Positions 36,568-43,357 of a stretch of 64,000 nt of DNA are shown here, piece by piece (position 1 is the first letter of the stretch; the number at the start of each line of letters is the position of its first letter). The translations under genes were made by a program, and so were the position numbers. This DNA comes from Halobacteriovoraceae bacterium (lineage in GTDB: Bacteria; Bdellovibrionota; Bacteriovoracia; Bacteriovoracales; Bacteriovoracaceae), in NCBI GenBank assembly GCA_002707495.1, contig PAMZ01000005.1:124001-188000 (forward strand), in the 5' to 3' direction. The notes under the pieces are model-generated. The model was not told the origin of the DNA, made no database searches, and saw only the letters and a list, made by a program, of their open reading frames with translations.

Positions 36568-37393
36568 CCTTTTTTACTATTTGAACTTTTTGTCCATCTC
36601 TCAAAAATTTTGGCGAATCCGAAACAAAAATTTCGCCTTCTGCGACTCCGGTTTTGATTTCAATTCGATTTTTAAATCTTCTTCCTAATTCTATTTTTTT
36701 CTTTTTAACGGATTCTGCTTCAATAACAGCGAGAAATACATCATCCCCTGAAAAATAGAGAACTTTCTCATCGACTAATATCATATCTTCTTTTTTAAGA
36801 GATATAGAGGCCATTCCAATAGACCCTGGCAAAACACTTTCACTTAAGTTCAATTCAATAGGAACCGTTCCAAGCTTGCTATCTACCATGGCACCAATAC
36901 CTGCCACTGTTGCCTCAATGCCATTAACTCCAAATTGATCAAACTTAAGTTTTGCGGGAAGACCTATTTTCATTTTTTTAAAATCCGCTACTGGAATTTC
37001 AACTTGTCCATAAACTTTTTTAGGATCATTAATAGAGACGAGAAGTGTTCCATTAGTAACCGAGTTTCCAACCGGAGCATGAATCCCAGCAACAACACCT
37101 GGCATCGGGGCCCTAAAAACTCTATTTTTATAACTCGTATTTAAGTCGGGATGGCGCAGCTCTAATATTGGATCACCTTTTTCAACCCGCTGACCAAGGC
37201 GGACCAAATGCTTCATCACAATCAAGTCTGCATCCGCTTTTATTTGAGCATCTACAAAACTGCGAATCTGGACCGGATAATTTAGAGAGTTGTCCACAGA
37301 CTCGATCTTAGCCGTCTCAATTGAGACTTTCGGGCTTTCAGCAGCCTGAGTCGCAAAACTTGCAAATAAAAGAAACATGAGAACTGATTTCAT
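36539..37393 (-). CDS. RND efflux periplasmic adaptor (membrane-fusion protein)
   Basis: 284-residue secreted adaptor with a signal peptide (KSVLMFLLFASFATQA). It has a lipoyl-like half-motif VRLGQRVEKGDPILELRHPDL and the matching second half GVVAGIHAPVGNSVTNGTLL, then a beta-barrel domain. The alpha-hairpin between the lipoyl halves is very short, and the protein lacks a lipobox. The adaptor bridges the pump to an outer-membrane channel. Translational coupling to the pump gene is suggested by the 29-base overlap. Confidence 0.88.
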   Translation of the reverse strand: MKSVLMFLLFASFATQAAESPKVSIETAKIESVDNSLNYPVQIRSFVDAQIKADADLIVMKHLVRLGQRVEKGDPILELRHPDLNTSYKNRVFRAPMPGVVAGIHAPVGNSVTNGTLLVSINDPKKVYGQVEIPVADFKKMKIGLPAKLKFDQFGVNGIEATVAGIGAMVDSKLGTVPIELNLSESVLPGSIGMASISLKKEDMILVDEKVLYFSGDDVFLAVIEAESVKKKKIELGRRFKNRIEIKTGVAEGEIFVSDSPKFLRDGQKVQIVKKDGKSVDKTL

Positions 37394-37564
37394 AGGGTTT
37401 CAATAACACTTTTCATCACCATTGAAGATCGAATCAGTAATTTTTACTCGTATTTTGCCATGATTTCGAGGCATTTTCTCAAGGATAAGTACTTAAAATC
37501 ATTATTTTTTAGGAAGGAGACTTGTATAGAGCTATCATGGATTCAAATAAGTTTTGGAGAATTT

Positions 37565-38488
37565 ATGAAGTTCTTATTGATGATGCCTTTATTAGTGATG
37601 AATCTTGCCTGTACTGAACAAGAACTGCCAGAGGTCACCGTGCAAAGCGAAGAGATCATTGAGACTAGCCAGGTCAATAATGACTCCGAGGCATCAGATA
37701 ATAATTCGGATGATGAAGATGATCACTCAACCCCACCGCCACCGGCTCAAGTCCAGCCAAATGTATTAAGAGCTGCGGCCATGCTTTCTTCAAGTTCGGA
37801 GTCTCTCCAGCTTGGTGAAAAAAAGGTCATAACGATTAGTTTAATGACGGATGCGGAGTTCGAACCAGGACCACTAAATGTCTCGTTAAACCGGGACTCG
37901 ATTGAGTCCATGGATCCTGGAACTTATATTCAAACTACATTAAGCCAAGAAGTTGTCAATTTAGACTCTTCAGACTCCAGAGATATTACCCTTGAATTTG
38001 ATATTAAAACTATGGCTCCGTCATTTGATGAAAATGAATTAAAAATTATTATAGAGAAAGATGGTCTGAGCAAAGAGTATCCTGTCATGCTAGAGGTGAA
38101 ACCCGAGGTAGAAGTGGCCATCATTAGTGCTCAAAATACTCCTTATATGTACAATAGAGGTATGGCCACTTGCTTTAGAGCTCACTCAGAGGGGCTTCAA
38201 GTTATTTTTTCAAACAAAACGAATGATTTCCAGTCGGGTGATGAACCTTGTATTCATACGGGAGGGGTTCTCAGACATTGTGATACAGGAAATCGAATGT
38301 CTCAAAATGAAACTTATATCGTAGGGCGACCTGGAGACCCTAGAAAGGTTATGCCTAGTTCTGGTCTGGTTAATGCTATTTTTTACGATCATTTTAATAA
38401 TCAAGATAGTATAGGAAGAAGGCTATTTTTTAATGTGACACCTGGGGATGAGACTAATATGACCAGCAACGGAGTCGCTTGTGAATAA
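37565..38488 (+). CDS. Predicted lipoprotein with acidic linker
   Basis: 307 residues after choosing ATG 37565, which has GGAG five bases upstream and yields a lipoprotein signal (KFLLMMPLLVMNLAC). An in-frame ATG at 37460 would bury that signal. An Asp/Ser/Asn-rich linker (residues 30-60) is followed by a beta-rich domain and four Cys in the C-terminal half. No family recognised. The next gene overlaps its stop by eight bases. Confidence 0.75.
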   Translation: MKFLLMMPLLVMNLACTEQELPEVTVQSEEIIETSQVNNDSEASDNNSDDEDDHSTPPPPAQVQPNVLRAAAMLSSSSESLQLGEKKVITISLMTDAEFEPGPLNVSLNRDSIESMDPGTYIQTTLSQEVVNLDSSDSRDITLEFDIKTMAPSFDENELKIIIEKDGLSKEYPVMLEVKPEVEVAIISAQNTPYMYNRGMATCFRAHSEGLQVIFSNKTNDFQSGDEPCIHTGGVLRHCDTGNRMSQNETYIVGRPGDPRKVMPSSGLVNAIFYDHFNNQDSIGRRLFFNVTPGDETNMTSNGVACE

Positions 38489-38756
38489 GTTTTTTATTCT
38501 TATTTTTTTAAGCTCCTTTTGCATACTGGCTCAAGCAAAAACCTATAAGTACAAAGCTGAAATGGAATGCGATCACTGTGCTAATCAAATAAAAACTGCC
38601 TGCGAAAAAATACGAAAACTGAAAGCCTACAAAGCGGACCCAGAAAAAGACATTATTGAAATCAGTTTTGACGACAATAAGGGCGCATTGAGCGAAAAAG
38701 ACTTAAAAGCAATCGCCTGGGAATCGGGATATCAACTTTCACTTCAAAAAGAGTAG
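38481..38756 (+). CDS. Periplasmic HMA-like heavy-metal-binding protein
   Basis: 91 residues: signal peptide (FFILIFLSSFCILAQA) and one ferredoxin-like HMA domain. The metal motif is MECDHCANQI, that is C-x2-C preceded by Met-Glu, as in MerP and copper chaperones. A soluble periplasmic metallochaperone or scavenger is inferred. It overlaps the lipoprotein gene by eight bases, suggesting coupled synthesis, and its 3' end overlaps the convergent gene by 13 bases. Confidence 0.78.
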   Translation: MNKFFILIFLSSFCILAQAKTYKYKAEMECDHCANQIKTACEKIRKLKAYKADPEKDIIEISFDDNKGALSEKDLKAIAWESGYQLSLQKE

Positions 38757-39193
38757 CTTTTACTAATACAGCGCTCGATGACTCGAAGGTTTTTAATCCC
38801 TGGTACCAAACCAGATATGTTTACCCAGCTAATATCCATCTCTAATTTATTAAGCGCAATTTGAAAACAAACTTCATCATTTTCTATCAATTTACTGTAG
38901 GTAAAAATAGTATAACCCTTCTTAAGGTTGTTTGCCTCGTCCTCTTTGTATTTAAAAATCATAACTTTTCTTTTTTCGGATGCCGCTAGATCTTTCAACA
39001 TTAAAAGCCACTGAAGAGGATTGATTGATATCCTAGTTTTTGCTTCAGTGATCTTTATCCGCTTATTAAAATAGCTTAAAGAAAACTCTTCTAAATCTTT
39101 TGTAATTGAATCTTTGACAAAATCGCTTTCATTGAAAACTGATGCGGCCCACGACACATCCATCACAAGAAAAACTAATAGGAGAATCTTCAT
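38744..39193 (-). CDS. Small secreted protein of unknown function
   Basis: 149 residues with a signal peptide (KILLLVFLVMDVSWAA). No family recognised; two Cys late in the protein may pair. It lies 17 bases downstream of another small secreted gene. Its proposed start codon and Shine-Dalgarno lie in a perfect hairpin and the Shine-Dalgarno is only one base from the ATG, so the start or its regulation is unusual. Confidence 0.6.
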   Translation of the reverse strand: MKILLLVFLVMDVSWAASVFNESDFVKDSITKDLEEFSLSYFNKRIKITEAKTRISINPLQWLLMLKDLAASEKRKVMIFKYKEDEANNLKKGYTIFTYSKLIENDEVCFQIALNKLEMDISWVNISGLVPGIKNLRVIERCISKSYSF

Positions 39194-39202
39194 TCTCCTA
39201 TT
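39177..39202 (-). promoter_or_regulatory. Perfect hairpin covering a start codon, with a following T-run
   Basis: AATAGGAGAAT pairs with ATTCTCCTATT (11 bp, loop GAAG on the minus strand). The hairpin is followed by AGTTTTTCTT. It encloses AGGAG and the ATG of the gene ending at 38744. It could act as a terminator for the upstream gene and as a translational lock on this one. Confidence 0.6.
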
Positions 39203-39210
39203 TGAAACTA

Positions 39211-39594
39211 TTAATTAAGGGAATTCAAGTTACATTCGTATAAAAGCCCATCAAAAACACTATCTTCCATAGTACAAACCAAATTATCTACAGTTTTAGT
39301 ATAAATGATTGAGGCGTAGGTTTCCCCTTCACTTTCGACTTGATCAACATTTAAGGCTTCAAAAATGGCCTTATGATCGACTTCTTCTTGATTCAACTCA
39401 CAATAATATTCATCTCCAGTAAATATTGAATTTGAATAGATACAATCAAGGCCTCCAATATTTTTAGCAAACACTAAATGTGTTCTTGGGGCGGGTAGAG
39501 GGTGTGCTTCAACGTCAAGAGATCTAAAAACTTCCTCAGAAGCCATGGCGTTAAACACAAAAAACATCGTGGAAATAATAAAAAGATTTTTCAT
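39211..39594 (-). CDS. Small secreted protein of unknown function
   Basis: 127 residues with a signal peptide (KNLFIISTMFFVFNAMA). Two similar halves can be seen: both have a pattern of Val/Phe, Ala/Thr, then L-x-C and a later Y-x-C-x-L-N (LDCIYSNSIFTGDEYYCELN and LVCTMEDSVFDGLLYECNLN). It is thus an internal duplication with two Cys pairs. Family unknown. Confidence 0.68.
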   Translation of the reverse strand: MKNLFIISTMFFVFNAMASEEVFRSLDVEAHPLPAPRTHLVFAKNIGGLDCIYSNSIFTGDEYYCELNQEEVDHKAIFEALNVDQVESEGETYASIIYTKTVDNLVCTMEDSVFDGLLYECNLNSLN

Positions 39595-39728
39595 TTTAAT
39601 CCTCGCTAAAATTTATTCATTACATGGTTTAAACCTTGATAGCACGATTTTGGACGAGCAAGGGTAAGTCTGAATAACTTACGCTATCATGACTTTGGAA
39701 TTAAGAATTTCTTTGATAAGATAAGGAA

Positions 39729-40385
39729 ATGAGTCACTCTGAGCAAGAATATGCCGAAAAAATTATTTCCATCTGTAAAAAACTCCACCAGAGAAACCTT
39801 CTGGCTGCTGCTGATGGCAATATTAGCCATCGCCTTCCTAATGATACCATCATGATCACACCAAGTGGGCTTTCAAAAGTTGATCTCGTGGTTGAAGATA
39901 TGGCCCTCTTAGATCTTGAAGGAAATATCCTAAAAGGGAATCCTTCGAGCGAAAAAAGTATGCACCTGAGGGTCTATCAAGAGTGTCCTGAAGCTCGCGC
40001 TGTGGTTCACGCTCACCCACCTACCGCCATAGCATGGACAGTTGCAAACCCAGAGCTTGATTTTCTTCCAGCGGAGTGTTTATCAGAGCTCATTCTTGCC
40101 GTAGGTGATATTCCCATTACACCTTACGCTCGTCCAGGAACAGCGACCATGGGCGAAGTTCTCGTTCCCTTTTTGAAGACTTACCGAGCCCTCATCCTTG
40201 CCAGGCACGGAGCTCTCACCTGGGGTGAATCAATTGCAGAAGCCCATAGGGGAATGGAGCGTGTTGAGCATGTAAGTGAGATTTTATATAAAGCGAAAAT
40301 TCTTGGTGGTCTCACAACTCTATCTAAAGAAGAGGTAACTCATCTTCGAGAGATGAGAAAAAAAATCGGGCCAACAATTCTATAG
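39729..40385 (+). CDS. Class II aldolase/adducin-family protein (fuculose-phosphate aldolase-like)
   Basis: Zn-dependent aldolase fold of 218 residues, near the size of FucA. Motifs: AADGNISHRLPNDTIMITPS for the phosphate site, the catalytic Glu in SSEKSMHLRVY, the zinc ligands HAHPP and, later, the His of LARHGALTWGE. Members cleave sugar phosphates or act as methylthioribulose phosphate dehydratase (MtnB-like). The true substrate cannot be decided here. The stop abuts that of the convergent subtilase gene. Confidence 0.86.
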   Translation: MSHSEQEYAEKIISICKKLHQRNLLAAADGNISHRLPNDTIMITPSGLSKVDLVVEDMALLDLEGNILKGNPSSEKSMHLRVYQECPEARAVVHAHPPTAIAWTVANPELDFLPAECLSELILAVGDIPITPYARPGTATMGEVLVPFLKTYRALILARHGALTWGESIAEAHRGMERVEHVSEILYKAKILGGLTTLSKEEVTHLREMRKKIGPTIL

Positions 40386-41438
40386 TTATTCAATAATAAT
40401 AGTTTCTTCTTCGATCTCTTCTTTCATAATAGAGGATTCATAACCTAGGTCTATAACTCGCTGTCGCAATTCAGATCCAGTTATTAGAGGCCATTCGAGA
40501 GATAATTCATATGCAATACTTGCTACAAAAGGAGTCGCCATAGATGTCCCGCTTAATTCTTTCATGATGCCACCAGGCCAAGAGCTATTAATATTTACAC
40601 CAGGAGCATAAACTTCAACGATCCCCTCTCCCCAATTACTAAAACTTGCCATCGTATTAATTTGATTTTCCGTCGTATCAATCGCTCCCACCGTAAGAAC
40701 ATTCTCAAAATCCAAGCCACCAGGAAAAATATTGGATTCTCGAAGATCTTGGTTATTATTTCCTGAGGCAATCACGAATAAGGTCTCACGAGATTCTTCT
40801 ATTAGCTTAGATATTTTATTTCGAGTCTCATTAACAGGTTCACTTTGTCCCTCCATTTTACCACCAAGACTTAAATTTATAATTCTGGCGTTTAAAGAAA
40901 TAGCATAGGCGATGGCATCATGAATTTGTTGAGTGATATTATTTTTCTTAAAATCAATTCGAATAGGAAGAATTCTTGCTTGCGGACTTGTTTGAGCGAT
41001 AATCCCTGAAACATGGGTCCCATGCCCTTTTGCGTCTGGTGATATCAGTACCTTGATGAGATTAAGTACACTTCTCCAATTGAGTCTTCGAATATCAGTG
41101 ATGGGAGTAAGTTCTTCTTTTGGCTCTAAATAATCATAGGGAATTTTATCATTTTCACCAAAATCCCAACCAATAGTATCGTCAACAAACCCATTATTAT
41201 CATCATCAATACCATTGTTAGTGATCTCATGTTTATTATTGTAAAGGCGATCTCTAAGAAGGGGATGTTTGAAATCGATACCTGTATCAATAACTGCTAT
41301 AGGTCTCTCATCAAATACTGAAACACCTTCAAATCTAGGGTTTGGTTCATAAGGGTCATAGAGAAATTCTTCAGCCCGAACAGGAAGTAAAACCTTGATA
41401 AATATGAAACACCCCAGAAGCGGCATCTTTAGATTCAT
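40386..41438 (-). CDS. Secreted subtilisin-like serine peptidase (S8), second copy
   Basis: 350-residue subtilase. The triad is seen in IAVIDTGIDFKHPLL (Asp), KGHGTHVSGIIAQT (His) and LSGTSMATPFVAS (Ser). A signal peptide (LLGCFIFIKVLLPVRA) precedes it and there is almost no propeptide, unlike the copy near 4.6 kb. The GIDDDNNGFVDD insert after the Asp motif is shared with that copy. The C-terminus ends in a Glu-rich tail (MKEEIEEETIIIE). Monocistronic as far as seen. Confidence 0.92.
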   Translation of the reverse strand: MNLKMPLLGCFIFIKVLLPVRAEEFLYDPYEPNPRFEGVSVFDERPIAVIDTGIDFKHPLLRDRLYNNKHEITNNGIDDDNNGFVDDTIGWDFGENDKIPYDYLEPKEELTPITDIRRLNWRSVLNLIKVLISPDAKGHGTHVSGIIAQTSPQARILPIRIDFKKNNITQQIHDAIAYAISLNARIINLSLGGKMEGQSEPVNETRNKISKLIEESRETLFVIASGNNNQDLRESNIFPGGLDFENVLTVGAIDTTENQINTMASFSNWGEGIVEVYAPGVNINSSWPGGIMKELSGTSMATPFVASIAYELSLEWPLITGSELRQRVIDLGYESSIMKEEIEEETIIIE

Positions 41439-41523
41439 GTCTACTCCGTTAATCGGAGAGATAACCTACTTCCTCATGCTTCACAAGGTGTCTTGTATTA
41501 ATTATGTGGCTAAAACCTTATAA

Positions 41524-42690
41524 TTACTGTTCCTGCATGAAATTTTGAGCGTAATTACAATTCAGATCGGGGTCTCTCAATTTCTCTAATTCACAACGTA
41601 GTCCGTACTGAACCGCCGGAGAAAAGGGTATTAATGTATGATTTTGTCCTTGAGGAACCAAATTTGGATTATTTTCATGGGTTACTAAGTAATTTACATC
41701 AGCTCTTCTTACTGGCTTTCCTTCAAGCTGTAATTCTATGCCAAACACTTCATGAGAACCCAAATCATTTTGTTGATAAAAATTTACAAACCTTCCAGTT
41801 CTCTCATTTCTAGAACCAATCGTATTCGTTAGTCCACTAAAGATAAAATCACCGTATTGAGTAATGGGATCAATTGTAAAAACTAAATCAAATCCCCGAT
41901 CTATTTCTCCGAGTTCATCTTCGATTTCAAGAACCCTATCTCCTCCATTACTAAATCCTAGAGCAATCCACTTTGTGTCAGCTTGCTCTGAAGAAAGCGA
42001 GTTATAAATATCAATATACTCACTCATCTGCTTAGCACAGCTACTTGCGGAGTCTACATTTTCACGCCTCATAAAGCCTGAGCTATTGTGATAATGAAGT
42101 TGATAACCTTCACCACCCAAAACTTCTTCAACTGAGGGCCAGATTGCATCCATACCCATCATATGACCAAAGTTCCAATCAGCTCCCTCACTTCCATCTA
42201 GGTTAACAGCGTTGTACCAACGATGAGCCTGCTCTGCTTCAAATCCACCTGCTCCATCAAAAAGAAAAACGATATTATTAGGAGGATTTGATTGATTGAA
42301 AAGATCTGTATCTGGGCTAGGTCTAGCTGTACCTGATAGACATAAACTTTCTCTTAAGCTTTGCATCCATTCAATATCGTATCTACATCCACGATAATAG
42401 ACTTCTGCTTCTTGGGTATGTCCACTGCCTCTTGGCCCCAATCTCCTTGTTCTAAGGACAGTCATCCTACCATTATTTACAACGGCTTCCTCTGACTGCC
42501 TCGCCCACTCGTTAGCTCTATCGCAAAACTGACTAATACTGGCTCTTTGATTTAAAAACTCTGATGCCGTATAAATGGCAGAGACATCTGACATAATCTC
42601 CTCTATGTTATGTTCGGAAATAATGGCACTCGTCTCGCATGCTTGCGCAAAACTCAACTTTAAAAGAATTAAGGATAAAACCAATTTCAT
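41524..42690 (-). CDS. Secreted protein, possible alpha/beta hydrolase
   Basis: 388 residues with a signal peptide (KLVLSLILLKLSFAQA). NNIVFLFDGAGGF resembles the oxyanion strand-turn of alpha/beta hydrolases, and WIALGFSNGGDR contains the nucleophile elbow G-x-S-x-G with Ser. An Asp in DLVFTIDPITQYGD and a His in NHTLIPFSPA could complete a triad. Esterase or lipase activity is inference; no substrate evident. It is the last host gene before the integrated element. Confidence 0.65.
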   Translation of the reverse strand: MKLVLSLILLKLSFAQACETSAIISEHNIEEIMSDVSAIYTASEFLNQRASISQFCDRANEWARQSEEAVVNNGRMTVLRTRRLGPRGSGHTQEAEVYYRGCRYDIEWMQSLRESLCLSGTARPSPDTDLFNQSNPPNNIVFLFDGAGGFEAEQAHRWYNAVNLDGSEGADWNFGHMMGMDAIWPSVEEVLGGEGYQLHYHNSSGFMRRENVDSASSCAKQMSEYIDIYNSLSSEQADTKWIALGFSNGGDRVLEIEDELGEIDRGFDLVFTIDPITQYGDFIFSGLTNTIGSRNERTGRFVNFYQQNDLGSHEVFGIELQLEGKPVRRADVNYLVTHENNPNLVPQGQNHTLIPFSPAVQYGLRCELEKLRDPDLNCNYAQNFMQEQ

Positions 42691-42773
42691 CGACTACCTA
42701 TCGGACTTCTCTATATATTATATAATTGTTTTATTGAGAGAGGTTCAGCCACTTATCGTTCGGCATCACGCCT

Positions 42774-42799
42774 CTCAAGGCTTCATCAGAAGGCTTGAG
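42774..42799. repeat. Near-perfect hairpin next to the element boundary
   Basis: CTCAAG, a G-G mismatch, CTTC, loop ATCA, GAAG, CTTGAG. It lies in the non-coding stretch 42691-42882, together with a tRNA-arm-like sequence and a terminator. Confidence 0.55.
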
Positions 42800-42811
42800 C
42801 CTGAGGGCTTG

Positions 42812-42832
42812 CCCGGAGGTCGTAGGTTCAAA
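42812..42832 (+). repeat. Remnant resembling the T-arm half of tRNA-fMet, opposite orientation
   Basis: This plus-strand 21-mer (CCCGGAGGTCGTAGGTTCAA plus one A) differs at two positions from the variable-loop/T-arm segment of the tRNA-fMet at 51357, which lies on the minus strand. The upstream GGGCTTGCCC looks like an anticodon stem with a collapsed loop. It is too degenerate to be a tRNA gene. Confidence 0.5.
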
Positions 42833-42856
42833 AAAAAACCCGACTTTCGCCGGGTT
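42830..42856 (-). terminator. Original terminator of tRNA-fMet, left behind by the insertion
   Basis: On the minus strand AACCCG pairs with CGGGTT, extended inside by G-T and C-G pairs with a GAAA tetraloop, followed by nine T. It lies 26 bases beyond the left 46-bp repeat, where the end of the uninterrupted tRNA gene would be. Confidence 0.85.
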
Positions 42857-42882
42857 CTCATATCGTAAATATAATTATGATT

Positions 42883-42928
42883 TTGGTTGCGGGAGCAGGA
42901 TTCGAACCTACGACCTTCGGGTTATGAG
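42883..42928. repeat. Left attachment site (copy of tRNA-fMet 3' end)
   Basis: 46 bases identical to 51356-51401. It includes the CCA-encoding end, T-arm and anticodon-stem 3' half of the tRNA, but the 5' half is missing, so it is not a tRNA gene. Confidence 0.92.
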
Positions 42929-43046
42929 TCTGAGAGAAGCATTTCTGTCGAGTTCGTTCTCTTGCATTTTATTCAATTATATTAACTAGTTAATCCACTT
43001 TTTGACGCATTCATGTTCGGGCATTTTCGGGGTATTTCTGGAAGCC

Positions 43047-43064
43047 GTAGTCAGTTTGTAGTCA
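43047..43064 (+). repeat. Left arm-type repeat of the element
   Basis: The 18-mer GTAGTCAGTTTGTAGTCA contains two GTAGTCA units four bases apart. It is identical to 51268-51285 and in the same orientation, 119 bases inside the left core repeat. Confidence 0.7.
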
Positions 43065-43147
43065 TTTTTAATATATAAATTAATATTATTTTGAGTATGA
43101 ATAAATTACTAACATTGGCTATAATTTGAAAAGAAAAATGACATTCT

Positions 43148-43357
43148 ATGCTTTTAAAATTATTTAAAGATATGGAAAGTTTTGAAATTTTGCCGAACAA
43201 CTCTTCAGATATAGATATTATAGAATTCATAGAAGAACTTAATAACAATACTGATCTTTATTCACTAAATGAATTAGAGCAAATTCAGTTGGAGATCGGA
43301 AAATACATCGACCTAAAACTTAAGGTTTTTGGATCTAATGTTAAATCACTTTTTTAG
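43148..43357 (+). CDS. Small hypothetical protein
   Basis: 69 residues, rich in Leu, Glu, Asp and Asn and predicted helical (IIEFIEELNNNTDLYSLNEL). It lacks a clear Shine-Dalgarno and overlaps the 3' end of the convergent MmeI-like gene by 17 bases. No family recognised. Codon use looks similar to the rest of the element. It may be real or chance; I give it low weight. Confidence 0.35.
   Translation: MLLKLFKDMESFEILPNNSSDIDIIEFIEELNNNTDLYSLNELEQIQLEIGKYIDLKLKVFGSNVKSLF

Noticed and set aside
42883-42928. Second tRNA-Met gene
   Set aside because: Only the 3' part of the tRNA is present. The 5' acceptor strand and D-arm are missing, so it is an attachment-site copy.
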